A DNA stretch of 64,000 bases from an uncultured Flavobacteriaceae bacterium (GTDB lineage: Bacteria; Bacteroidota; Bacteroidia; Flavobacteriales; Flavobacteriaceae): positions 1 through 64,000 of the forward strand of contig CANKYF010000005.1 of assembly GCA_947487895.1 (NCBI GenBank), given 5' to 3'. Numbering within the stretch: position 1 is the stretch's first letter; each line of letters starts with the position of its first letter. Shown here one piece after another: positions 8,351 to 16,792 of the stretch. A model generated the notes under the pieces. That model saw only the letters and a program-made list of their open reading frames with translations, did no database searches and was not told the DNA's origin. The position numbers and the translations under genes were made by a program.

Positions 8351-8382
8351 TTTAAACATTCATATACCTTACGGTATATAAT
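8351..8382 (+). promoter_or_regulatory. Operator and promoter of the ketoacyl synthase gene
   Basis: The palindrome ATATACCTTACGGTATAT (8362-8379) is preceded by ACATTC, as is the copy upstream of tetR. The half-sites ATATACC/GGTATAT are perfect. It sits 11 bp after TTTA (8351) and overlaps TATATAAT (8375-8382), the same geometry as at tetR. Confidence 0.65.
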
Positions 8383-8394
8383 AAAATTTAAAAT

Positions 8395-9642
8395 ATGAAA
8401 AGAGTAGTAATAACCGGATTAGGAGCAATTACACCTATTGGTAGAACTGTAAAACAGTATTGGGATAATTTATTGAAAGGAACTTCGGGAGCAGGTAAAA
8501 TAACCCGTTTTGATGCAAACAAATTTAAAACTCAATTTGCTTGTGAAATTAAAGACTATCAACCCTTAGACTATTTTGATCGCAAGGAAGCTAGAAAACT
8601 TGATAGATTTAGTCAATATGGTTTAATCTCGGCAGAAGAAGCAATCAAAGATGCTAAACTAGAATTTTCAAAATTAGATATAAATAGAATTGGTGTAATA
8701 TTTTCAAGCGGCATTGGTGGGTTTGAAACTTTTGAAAAGGAAATAATTAATTATACGAATAACCATTTTAATCCTCGTTTTAACCCGTTTTTTATTACTA
8801 AAATAATTTCTAATGGTTTATCGGGGATTATTTCTATTAAACATAGATTAAGAGGTATAAATTATTGTCCTGTTACCGCTTGTGCATCATCAACCCAGAG
8901 TATAATCCAATCTTTTAATTATATCAGATTAGGAAAAGCAGATATTATTATCACTGGTGGATCGGAAGCACCAATTACAGAATCATCAATTGGAGGATTT
9001 AACGCTATGAGAGCAATGTCTACCGATAATGAAAATTATAGTTCAGCCTCAAAGCCATTTGATAAAAATAGAGATGGTTTTGTTGTTGGTGAAGGAGCTG
9101 GTGCTTTAATCATAGAAAGTTTGGATTCAGCAATAAAAAGAAATGCAAAAATTTATGCCGAAATTGTTGGAGGAGGTGAAAGTTCAGACGCTTATCATAT
9201 AACAGGTACACACCCTGAAGGACTTGGAGCATACTTAGCTATGCAAAACGGAATAAAAGAAGCGAATATTACACCAAAAGAAGTTGATTATATAAATGCT
9301 CACGCAACATCTACTGGTCTAGGAGATTTATCTGAGATTACAGCCATCAAAAAACTGTTTGAATCTAATATAGACAACATACAAATTAGTGCGACTAAAT
9401 CTATGACAGGGCATTTATTAGGAGGAACTGGTGCTATAGAAGCCATTTCAACTTGTTTATCGGTTAATACAGATTTAATTCCTCCAACCATTAATACTAC
9501 CGAAATTGATGAAAATATATCTAAAAAATTGAATCTATCTTTAGGGAAAAAAACATCCAAAAAAGTGTATTATGCTTTAAGTAACAGTTTTGGGTTTGGG
9601 GGGCATTGCGCCGCTTTAATATTAAAAAAATACGTTAGCTAA
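8395..9642 (+). CDS. Beta-ketoacyl-ACP synthase II-type enzyme
   Basis: The enzyme condenses acyl chains with malonyl-ACP in fatty acid or polyketide synthesis. The Cys-His-His triad is intact: Cys163 in VTACASS, His303 in NAHATS and His340 in TGHLLGG. The N-terminal RVVITGLGAITPIG and C-terminal NSFGFGGHCAALIL are also typical of FabF. The length of 415 residues is normal. No acp, fabD or fabG gene is adjacent, and its own TetR repressor lies directly upstream, so it looks like a dedicated accessory synthase rather than the housekeeping one. It may change membrane lipid composition or load a special acyl carrier; that is inference. Confidence 0.93.
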   Translation: MKRVVITGLGAITPIGRTVKQYWDNLLKGTSGAGKITRFDANKFKTQFACEIKDYQPLDYFDRKEARKLDRFSQYGLISAEEAIKDAKLEFSKLDINRIGVIFSSGIGGFETFEKEIINYTNNHFNPRFNPFFITKIISNGLSGIISIKHRLRGINYCPVTACASSTQSIIQSFNYIRLGKADIIITGGSEAPITESSIGGFNAMRAMSTDNENYSSASKPFDKNRDGFVVGEGAGALIIESLDSAIKRNAKIYAEIVGGGESSDAYHITGTHPEGLGAYLAMQNGIKEANITPKEVDYINAHATSTGLGDLSEITAIKKLFESNIDNIQISATKSMTGHLLGGTGAIEAISTCLSVNTDLIPPTINTTEIDENISKKLNLSLGKKTSKKVYYALSNSFGFGGHCAALILKKYVS

Positions 9643-9778
9643 CAATGGTATAAAATCAATAATTAGAAGAAGGTGGATACAAAAGAAAAGTGCAATGACT
9701 AAAACCCTCTCGAATTTTCAATTTAATTTGTATTTGCTAAATTGAGTGCTTAAACCATATGCAATAACATTACAACAC
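9640..9778. repeat. Cassette-type intergenic element H
   Basis: The left end AACAATGGTATAAAATC resembles that of element D, and the right half carries TTTGTATTTGCTAAATT (9727-9743) followed by GAGTGCTTAAA, as in elements B and E. It starts within the stop codon region of the ketoacyl synthase gene. Confidence 0.5.
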
Positions 9779-9794
9779 ATTAAAAAAACTATTT

Positions 9795-10763
9795 ATGAAG
9801 AACATATATTATATAATTTTTATCTTTTCCTTTTTGTGTTGTAAACAACAAACTAAAAAAGAAGTAAATTCAAAAAATACGAATATCACAGAAGATTTAA
9901 AAACCATTCCTGTTATGGACTATACAGTAACAACTAAACCCGTTCACGCTATAAAAACACAATTATATAGATGGTATTCTTTTTATGAAAAAGAAATGAA
10001 TGAGAAACGAATCTCAAATCAATTAGAAATATTAAGTGATAGTATCGTAATTAACTCTATGGGAAAAACGGTGACAGGTAAAATGGAGTACAGAAATATT
10101 TTGCCTGCATATGCGGGTACAAAAAACGCACATAATTTAACCTCCATAAAAATAGACGACTCATCTGGGAAAATAAGAGTGACAGCAAAAATCTTATTCC
10201 AAACCATTCAACCAGATAGTACTAATGCTCAAATGGAAATTGGTTATGATTTATTGTCGACCGAATTTAATGGGAAAGTTCCGCCAAAATTTCATCAAAT
10301 AACTATAAAACCTTTAGACCGACAAGAATTTAGTTCGTTTTCAGACACCTATCCTAAAAATAGACTTTCTGCTCTAATGCACTATTGGTTATTAAATATT
10401 GAACAAATGGATGGGGATGCAGAACCATTTAAAAAATTACTTGCTACTAATTTTGAATTGCATTTTTCAAAAGATAATGTTGTAACCAATATAGACCAAT
10501 TTGAAAAATGGGTTACGTTTGCTGCTTCTGCTGTAAGCGAAACGAATCACTTTCCAGAAAATTTTGAAGTGAAAATACTTGCAGAAAATCTCTATGAAAT
10601 GGACGTTGACTTTATTTGGAGAGGAAAATCTCCTGATGGTAAAAAATTAAAGGCTATCACACATCATAAATGGACGGTTGAAGATGATATAAATGCTCCT
10701 TTCGCTAAAATTCGCAAAATGGAAGTATCATACAAAGTGCCTTTTTCACCATTAAATGAATAA
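9795..10763 (+). CDS. Lipoprotein with two NTF2/SnoaL-like halves
   Basis: The signal peptide ends FLCC-KQQ, a Bacteroidota-style lipobox, so the protein is probably anchored by a lipid in the outer membrane. The mature region seems to contain two SnoaL/NTF2-like units: residues about 50-170 (QLYRWYSFYEKEMNEK, SIVINSMGKTVTGKMEYRNI) and about 190-315 (LSALMHYWLLNIEQMDGD, FELHFSKDNVVTNIDQFEKWV). Both have the opening helix with a following curved sheet. NTF2-like folds bind small hydrophobic molecules or act as enzymes; the role here is unknown. It is a separate unit from the synthase before it. Confidence 0.7.
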   Translation: MKNIYYIIFIFSFLCCKQQTKKEVNSKNTNITEDLKTIPVMDYTVTTKPVHAIKTQLYRWYSFYEKEMNEKRISNQLEILSDSIVINSMGKTVTGKMEYRNILPAYAGTKNAHNLTSIKIDDSSGKIRVTAKILFQTIQPDSTNAQMEIGYDLLSTEFNGKVPPKFHQITIKPLDRQEFSSFSDTYPKNRLSALMHYWLLNIEQMDGDAEPFKKLLATNFELHFSKDNVVTNIDQFEKWVTFAASAVSETNHFPENFEVKILAENLYEMDVDFIWRGKSPDGKKLKAITHHKWTVEDDINAPFAKIRKMEVSYKVPFSPLNE

Positions 10764-10937
10764 TTGAAAACGTCTTATACAAAGCAGTTGGGCAATATTT
10801 TTAGTTTTTTATGAAGATAAAATAGAATAGAAAATTTAAGACATAAACAAATAGATTTACAGTCAAAAAATTAATGATGATCATATTTGCCAACTAATAG
10901 ACCCTCATTTTCTTTATATTCACAAAAAACTATATAA

Positions 10938-11297
10938 ATGAAAACGACTTATTGGATATCTACAATTTTAACATCTATCTTTCTTTTTTGGAGTGCTTAT
11001 TCTTACTTATATAGTAAACCTGCAATTGAAGGGTTTAAAGAATTGGGGTTTCCTAATTTTTTTAGAATACAACTAGTTGTTTTAAAAGTTTTAGCTGCTA
11101 TAATTATTCTTATACCAATTATTCCCATACAAATTAAGGAATGGGCATATGCTGGTATCGCATTATTTTTTATTACAGCTATTGTTGCTCATATGGTCCA
11201 TAAAGACCCATTCTCTATTACACTTATAAATATTGTATTAGTCGTTATTCTTATAATTTCGTATTTATGCCTACATAAAAACAATACAATCATTTAA
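10938..11297 (+). CDS. DoxX-like membrane protein
   Basis: A 119-residue integral membrane protein with four hydrophobic segments (about 5-24, 43-63, 70-88, 93-112) and the DoxX-like signature GFKELGFPNFFRIQLVVLKVLAA near the first loop. DoxX-like proteins are associated with redox or quinone-linked processes, but this subfamily has no settled role. The stop is 12 bp before the SDR gene, so the two probably form an operon. Confidence 0.82.
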   Translation: MKTTYWISTILTSIFLFWSAYSYLYSKPAIEGFKELGFPNFFRIQLVVLKVLAAIIILIPIIPIQIKEWAYAGIALFFITAIVAHMVHKDPFSITLINIVLVVILIISYLCLHKNNTII

Positions 11298-11309
11298 GAT
11301 AAAAAAATA

Positions 11310-12170
11310 ATGAAAAAAAATATATTAATTACAGGAACATCATCTGGTGTTGGATACGAGGCCTCTCTTTTATTCTCACGTAATGGTTATAAGGTATATG
11401 CGACAATGCGTAATCTAAAAAAATCGCAAAAGTTAAAAGAACATGTAGAAAATGAAAACTTAGATATTGAAATATTAAAACTTGATGTATCTGACCAATC
11501 TACCATTAATTCTGCCACAGACCATGTCATAAAAAAAGATGGTAAAATTGATCTTTTACTAAATAATGCTGGGGCTGGATTTGCTAAAACTCTTGAAGAA
11601 GCGAGTGAAGAAGAAATTAATTGGGTTACAGATGTAAACTACTTAGGTGTGGTTCGTACTACTAAAGCTGTTTTACCACATATGAGAAAACAAAAAGCAG
11701 GACACATTATCAACATAACATCTGTTGGAGGGTTAGTGGGGCAACCTTTTAATGAGATTTATTGCGGGGCAAAATTTGCTGTGGAAGGATTTACTGAAAG
11801 TTTAGCAACCTATGTAGGAACTACATTTAATATCAAATTTACTTTAGTAGAGCCTGGAGGCATCGCCACAGAATTTATGAAATCTGCTATTGAAAAAACA
11901 GCTGTAGACGGACAACTTGCAAAAGGAGAATACCTCCCTATTTTTGAAAAATACCTAGCTGGTTCTCAAAAAAGAGCAACTGAAAGTAAAATCTCTGTTT
12001 ATCAAACAGGAAAAGAAGTAGCAGAAGTAGTTTTACAAATTGCTAATAATGAAAATCCTCCTTTAAGAATAAGAACTTCAGAATGGGCAAATACGTTTTG
12101 TGATTTGAAAACTAAGGCAGATCCAACTGGTCTAAAATTAATAAATGAAGTCCAAAAAAACTTCTTATAA
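11310..12170 (+). CDS. Short-chain dehydrogenase/reductase
   Basis: A 286-residue classical SDR with NAD(P)H Rossmann motif TGTSSGVG (residues 8-15), NNAG (about 88-91), the Ser of NITSVGG and the catalytic YCGAK (Tyr151, Lys155). The substrate is unknown. The downstream half (VEPGGIATEFM, long C-terminal helices) fits SDRs acting on larger hydrophobic alcohols or ketones. It lies 12 bp behind the DoxX-like gene, and a 22-bp perfect palindrome follows its stop at once. Confidence 0.92.
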   Translation: MKKNILITGTSSGVGYEASLLFSRNGYKVYATMRNLKKSQKLKEHVENENLDIEILKLDVSDQSTINSATDHVIKKDGKIDLLLNNAGAGFAKTLEEASEEEINWVTDVNYLGVVRTTKAVLPHMRKQKAGHIINITSVGGLVGQPFNEIYCGAKFAVEGFTESLATYVGTTFNIKFTLVEPGGIATEFMKSAIEKTAVDGQLAKGEYLPIFEKYLAGSQKRATESKISVYQTGKEVAEVVLQIANNENPPLRIRTSEWANTFCDLKTKADPTGLKLINEVQKNFL

Positions 12171-12192
12171 ATAGTTTCCTGCAGGAAACTAT
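12171..12192. other. 22-bp perfect palindrome after the SDR gene
   Basis: ATAGTTTCCTGCAGGAAACT plus AT reads identically on both strands and begins directly after the SDR stop codon. It could fold as a terminator hairpin (no long T-run follows) or be a dimeric protein-binding site. Confidence 0.5.
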
Positions 12193-12224
12193 AAAATTAA
12201 TTAGATGTTAATTCTATAGGCACT

Positions 12225-12285
12225 TATTTTTTATTCAGTTTCTATTTACTAAATTGTGTAGGTAATCTTACAACAACCAAATTCT
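12225..12285. repeat. Cassette-type intergenic element I (right half)
   Basis: CAGTTTCTATTTACTAAATTGTGTAG matches the right halves of elements B, E and H; the core TATTTACTAAATT is at 12243-12255. It marks the right edge of the accessory array. Confidence 0.4.
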
Positions 12286-12292
12286 ACCAATA

Positions 12293-13135
12293 ATGAAACG
12301 AAGAAAGTTCTTAAAAAAAGGGTTTAGAGGTTTTTTAGGTGCTGGGCTTTTAGCTGGTCTATACACATGGCAAGTAGAACCATTTTGGTTGGAGTTTGTT
12401 AAACGTAAAATGCCTGTAAAAAACCTTCCAAATCATTTAATTGGTAAAACACTCATGCAAATTAGTGATATACATGTTGGTAACATGTTTGATTATAATT
12501 TCATTATTGAGTCTTTTAAAAAAGCACAAAAATATAATCCAGATTTTGTGGTTTATACAGGCGATTTTATAAACTATGAAGATGAAATGCAATTTGGACA
12601 ATTGGATATTGTTTTAAAACATATTGTAAAAGGAAAAACAGCTACGGTTGGTGTATTAGGTAATCATGATTATGGTGAAAATTGGTCTGAACAACATGTA
12701 GCAGATCAAGTCTCAGAACAACTAGAAAAATCTGGAGTTACACTTTTAAAAAATAGCCAGCAATCTTATAATGGTTTAAATATAATGGGACTAGACGATT
12801 ATTGGTCGCCTAATTTTGTACCTGAAAAACTTATGAATCAATATGATGCCACTAAAGCAAACATTCTTTTATGCCATAACCCTGATGTTTGTGATTTAGA
12901 TGTATGGAATGGTTACAAAGGTTGGGTTTTATCAGGTCATACTCATGGCGGACAATGTAAACCTCCTTTTTTAAGAGCACCTATTTTGCCTGTTCATAAT
13001 AAAAAATACGCTCAAGGAGAAATAGATTTACAAGATGGTAGAACTTTATATGTTAATAGAGCACTAGGTCATCTATATCAAGTGAGATTTAATGTAAGAC
13101 CAGAAATCACAGTTTTTGAACTTCAGCAAGTATAA
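12293..13135 (+). CDS. Membrane-anchored metallophosphoesterase
   Basis: The protein (280 residues) has an N-terminal signal anchor (KKGFRGFLGAGLLAGLYTW) and then a calcineurin-like phosphoesterase domain with all metal-binding blocks: SDIH (Asp59, His61), GDF at about 100, GNHD at about 123, and GHTHGGQ at about 212-218. The twin-basic start (MKRRKF) recalls Tat signals. The family includes YkuE-type and UDP-diacylglucosamine hydrolase-like enzymes acting at the membrane. The exact phosphoester cleaved cannot be told. The LOG gene follows 15 bp later. Confidence 0.92.
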   Translation: MKRRKFLKKGFRGFLGAGLLAGLYTWQVEPFWLEFVKRKMPVKNLPNHLIGKTLMQISDIHVGNMFDYNFIIESFKKAQKYNPDFVVYTGDFINYEDEMQFGQLDIVLKHIVKGKTATVGVLGNHDYGENWSEQHVADQVSEQLEKSGVTLLKNSQQSYNGLNIMGLDDYWSPNFVPEKLMNQYDATKANILLCHNPDVCDLDVWNGYKGWVLSGHTHGGQCKPPFLRAPILPVHNKKYAQGEIDLQDGRTLYVNRALGHLYQVRFNVRPEITVFELQQV

Positions 13136-13150
13136 AAATAAAAAATAGAT

Positions 13151-13723
13151 ATGAACAAAATAACCGTATTTTGTGGCTCCAGCTTTGGAAACGATTCTGA
13201 GTTTGAAATTAAAGCAAATGAGCTTGGGCAAAAACTTGCTAAAGAAAAAATCACATTGGTTTATGGTGGTGCTAATGTTGGTTTAATGGGAGCTGTTGCC
13301 AATGGTGCTTTATCAGAAAAAGGACATGTTATTGGTGTACTTCCTGAGTTTTTAGCATCTAAAGAACTTGCTCATAAAAGCATTCCTGAATTAATGATTG
13401 TTGAAACCATGCATGAACGAAAAACAAAAATGAATGAATTATGTGATGGCGCCATTGCATTACCAGGTGGATTTGGCACCTTAGAAGAACTTTTTGAAAT
13501 GTTAACTTGGGGACAATTAGGGCTACATAAAAAACCAATAGGCATACTTAATATTAATGGTTACTATAATCATCTCATTAACCTATTAGAAGCAATGGTG
13601 AATAAAGGCTTATTAAAAGAAGTTAACAGGCAAATGCTATTAGTAAGTAATTCCGTTGATGATTTACTTAAGCAAATGAAAACCTATAAAGCGCCAGACG
13701 TTGGTAAATGGATTAATAAATAG
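13151..13723 (+). CDS. LOG family cytokinin riboside 5'-monophosphate phosphoribohydrolase-like
   Basis: The 190-residue Rossmann-like protein has the TIGR00730 signature: FCGSS near the N-terminus, GGANVGLMG and PGGFGTLEE (residues 105-113) which forms the nucleotide-binding and catalytic site. Family members split nucleoside 5'-monophosphates into base and ribose 5-phosphate. In bacteria this is often nucleotide salvage. It is likely co-transcribed with the metallophosphoesterase. Confidence 0.92.
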   Translation: MNKITVFCGSSFGNDSEFEIKANELGQKLAKEKITLVYGGANVGLMGAVANGALSEKGHVIGVLPEFLASKELAHKSIPELMIVETMHERKTKMNELCDGAIALPGGFGTLEELFEMLTWGQLGLHKKPIGILNINGYYNHLINLLEAMVNKGLLKEVNRQMLLVSNSVDDLLKQMKTYKAPDVGKWINK

Positions 13724-13821
13724 AAAGAAAATTATTTGATATTTAAAAAAGTTTACCAAAACCCCTAAAAACGCAACCATTCTTTTATTTCCCTACCTTT
13801 GGTTTTTAAAAAATCTAACGC

Positions 13822-14214
13822 TTGAATTTCACTTACGGTAAAAAAGAAAAACTTAAAAGTAAAAAGCTCATAGATCAATTGTTTTCAGAAGGGCAATCGG
13901 TTTCTGCATTTCCATTACGCTTAGTGTTTTTAGAAACCCCTTTAGAGGAAGCTATAGTTGCTAAAACAGGGGTTTCGGTAAGTAAACGCCATTTTAAAAC
14001 AGCTGTAGACAGAAACAGAATAAAGCGTTTAATGCGCGAAGCTTACAGGCTCAATAAAACCAACTATTTTAACAAGATTTCAACACAATATGCGTTCATG
14101 ATTTTGTACATTGGTAAAGAAAAGCCAACGTACCAACAAGTTGAAAAAAAAATGAATGTACTGTTTGATAAATTTTTAAAAAAGACATCTCATGAAAAAA
14201 ATAATAAAGAATAA
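13822..14214 (+). CDS. rnpA: Ribonuclease P protein component
   Basis: RnpA binds the catalytic RNA of RNase P and helps cleave 5' leaders from pre-tRNAs. The protein shows KKEKLKSKKLIDQLF near the N-terminus and the RNR motif region (DRNRIKRLMREAYR), which is the family fingerprint. The start is TTG at 13822: there is no ATG before the conserved NFTYGKKEKLKSKK opening. It overlaps the following peptidase gene by 23 bp, indicating translational coupling; this pairing is typical of Flavobacteria. Confidence 0.93.
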   Translation: MNFTYGKKEKLKSKKLIDQLFSEGQSVSAFPLRLVFLETPLEEAIVAKTGVSVSKRHFKTAVDRNRIKRLMREAYRLNKTNYFNKISTQYAFMILYIGKEKPTYQQVEKKMNVLFDKFLKKTSHEKNNKE

Positions 14215-15826
14215 GTTTGTTCTTTTAACCTTAGCTGCAACTATTTTTTTAAGCACCACTGCTTTTAAAAATGACTTCTTTGAAATAGCTAAACAAATAG
14301 AAATTTTCACCACACTATTTAAAGAACTCAACATGAACTATGTTGATGATACCAACCCTGGTGATTTAATGGATACTGCTATTAAGAGCATGTTAGCAGA
14401 TCTTGATCCATATACCAATTTCATGAACGAGCAAGATGTTGAAGCTGCCAGAATTAATAATACTGGAGATTATACGGGTATTGGTGCGCGTGTAAAAACT
14501 CATAAAGACAAGCTGGTAATTTTAGAACCTTATAAAGATTACCCAGCTGATAAAGCTGGCTTAAAAGCAGGTGATGAAATTATTAAAGTAGGTAATACTT
14601 TAATAGAAGATTATAAAGATACCAGTGGAGACTTACTTAAGGGAACTGCCGGATCAAAGGTTGAAATAACTTATAAACGCCAAGGAAAAGCAGCAACAGC
14701 TACTATTGAAAGAGCCGAAGTAGAAATTAAAGCAGTGCCTCATTTTTCTATGATTGGAGGTAACACTGGTTATATCGTTTTAAGTAGATTTAACAGAAAA
14801 GCACATGCAGAAACAGATTATGCGTTACGTGATTTAAAAGCACAAGGCGCAAAAAAAATAATTCTTGACTTACGTGGCAACCCTGGTGGTTTATTAAACG
14901 AAGCTATTAAAATAGTTAACTTATTCGTACCCAAAGGGCAGTTGGTCGTTACCACAAAATCTAAAGTTAAAAAATACAATAAAACGTATTATACCCAAGC
15001 AGAACCTATTGATACAGAAATTCCTTTGGTAGTTTTAATTGATGGTAGTAGTGCCTCAGCCAGTGAAATTGTTTCAGGCTCTTTACAAGATTTAGACAGA
15101 GCAGTTATAGTTGGTTCTAGAAGTTTTGGAAAAGGCTTAGTGCAGCGCCCAAAACGACTTACATATGGAACACAAGTGAAAATTACCATTTCAAGATATT
15201 ATACGCCTTCAGGGAGGTGTATTCAATCTTTAGATTACTGGAATAGAAACGAAAAAGGAGAGGCAGTGCGTGTAAAACAAGAAAATTATAACGAATTTAA
15301 AACTAAAAACGGACGTAAAGTGTTTGATGGCGGAGGGGTGTTTCCTGATGTAGCTTTTGAAGCCTCTAAAAATTCTACCATTACAAATGCTATCTTAAGT
15401 AATGATTTAGTTTTCAACTTTGCTACAAACTATTATTACAAAAATAACGTTACTAATATAAATGATGTAAAACTGGGTAATGCCGATTTTTTAAGTTTTA
15501 AAAACTTTTTAAAGTCCAATAATTTTTCATTTAAAACCGAAACAGAAAAAGCGCTTTATAAAGCTTTTGAAACAGCTACTAAAGAAGAATTAAATGATAA
15601 CATTGAAAATGACTTTAATACTCTTATTTCAAATTTAAATAACTCAAAAAATGATGTTATAGATGAAAATAAAACATTTCTCTTAGAACTTTTAACTGAA
15701 GAAATTGTAAAACGTTATGTGTACAGAGAAGGGTTATATGAATACTATAAAATTCATGATCCTAAAATTAAAAAGGCAACAGAAATTCTTGGTAAAGAAT
15801 CTGCATATTTTGGGTATTTAAAATAA
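14192..15826 (+). CDS. S41 family C-terminal processing peptidase
   Basis: A 544-residue exported protease with an N-terminal hydrophobic signal segment (FVLLTLAATIFLSTTAF). It has the tail-specific protease order: helical domain, PDZ domain (about 80-155, GIGARV, DKAGLKAGDEI), then the catalytic domain with SSASASE (about 286-292) and the general-base Lys314 in FGKG. It trims C-termini of periplasmic or membrane proteins. The gene overlaps rnpA by 23 bp. Confidence 0.93.
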   Translation: MKKIIKNKFVLLTLAATIFLSTTAFKNDFFEIAKQIEIFTTLFKELNMNYVDDTNPGDLMDTAIKSMLADLDPYTNFMNEQDVEAARINNTGDYTGIGARVKTHKDKLVILEPYKDYPADKAGLKAGDEIIKVGNTLIEDYKDTSGDLLKGTAGSKVEITYKRQGKAATATIERAEVEIKAVPHFSMIGGNTGYIVLSRFNRKAHAETDYALRDLKAQGAKKIILDLRGNPGGLLNEAIKIVNLFVPKGQLVVTTKSKVKKYNKTYYTQAEPIDTEIPLVVLIDGSSASASEIVSGSLQDLDRAVIVGSRSFGKGLVQRPKRLTYGTQVKITISRYYTPSGRCIQSLDYWNRNEKGEAVRVKQENYNEFKTKNGRKVFDGGGVFPDVAFEASKNSTITNAILSNDLVFNFATNYYYKNNVTNINDVKLGNADFLSFKNFLKSNNFSFKTETEKALYKAFETATKEELNDNIENDFNTLISNLNNSKNDVIDENKTFLLELLTEEIVKRYVYREGLYEYYKIHDPKIKKATEILGKESAYFGYLK

Positions 15827-15938
15827 AATAAACTGTTTTTTAACCTTTAGTATTTGCTATTTATCATAAAAACCAATGTATTTAAGGGCTAATTACCTAA
15901 AAATATTATATTTATATCCCGTTTGATATGAATCTACT

Positions 15939-16790
15939 ATGAATAAATTACATGTATTTATACTATCCCTAATACTTACTTGTAAGTTTTCCTTTAGTCA
16001 AAAACTTACCCACGAGGTATACTTTGACACAGATAAATACGAAGTACCTTCAACTGAAAAAAGCAGATTATTGCTTTTTGTTTCTTCTTTAACTGATCTC
16101 GATATTGAATCTATTTCTATTTATGGTTTTTGTGATGATAGAGGTGCAGATACTTATAACTTAAAGTTATCACAACAACGTGCAGATGCTATCAAAACGT
16201 TGTTTTCAGAAAACGAAATTAGTGAAGACCTCATTACTAATGTTGATGGTAAAGGCGAAGTTCTACTTAAAATAGTTGATGAAAAAAGTGTATTAAAAAT
16301 TAGAGGATTAAATAGAAAAGTTGAAATTATTGTAAAACCTAAAGAACCAAAAGAAGAATTAAAAGTTGTTAAGGTTGAAAAAAAGATTGATATACCAGAG
16401 CAAATAAAAGGCGATATTAAAGTTGGAGATAAAATTGTTTTTGAAAATATTTTGTTTAAAACTGGATATGCTTATGTAACACCTGGCTCTAAAAAAACAC
16501 TTGAGTCTATTGCTAAAGCCTTAGTAGAACGTAAAAACATTTACTTCACAATTCAAGGGCATGTTTGTTGTACAAAATATACACGTGATGCCGTAAATAG
16601 AAGGACAAAAAAGCGTAACCTTTCAGAAGATAGAGCAAAATATGTTTATGATTATTTTGCTAAAAAAGGTGTAGATAAAAAACGCATGCGCTATATGGGC
16701 ATGCGCAGAAAATTTCCACTTGGTGGCGATCCTAAGTTTGATAGACGCGTAGAAATTCTAATTACCTACGTTGGTAAAGAGAACATATAA
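15939..16790 (+). CDS. OmpA family protein with two OmpA-like domains
   Basis: After a signal peptide (LSLILTCKFSFSQ) the protein carries two peptidoglycan-associating OmpA-C-like units. The first (about 25-130) has EVYFDTDKYEVPS and IYGFCDDRGADTYNLKLSQQRADAIK. The second (about 165-280) has NILFKTGYAYVTPGSKKTL, IQGHVCC, LSEDRAKYVYDYF and FDRRVEILI. The first domain keeps the GxxD-x-RG...SxxRA signature; the second has GHVCC in place of GHTD. It should tether the envelope to peptidoglycan. The next gene begins three bp later. Confidence 0.9.
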   Translation: MNKLHVFILSLILTCKFSFSQKLTHEVYFDTDKYEVPSTEKSRLLLFVSSLTDLDIESISIYGFCDDRGADTYNLKLSQQRADAIKTLFSENEISEDLITNVDGKGEVLLKIVDEKSVLKIRGLNRKVEIIVKPKEPKEELKVVKVEKKIDIPEQIKGDIKVGDKIVFENILFKTGYAYVTPGSKKTLESIAKALVERKNIYFTIQGHVCCTKYTRDAVNRRTKKRNLSEDRAKYVYDYFAKKGVDKKRMRYMGMRRKFPLGGDPKFDRRVEILITYVGKENI

Positions 16791-16792
16791 CA

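Noticed and set aside
1-12290. Integrase or attI site for the cassette-like array
   Set aside because: No tyrosine recombinase gene or fragment could be found in the window; the array may extend to the left of it.
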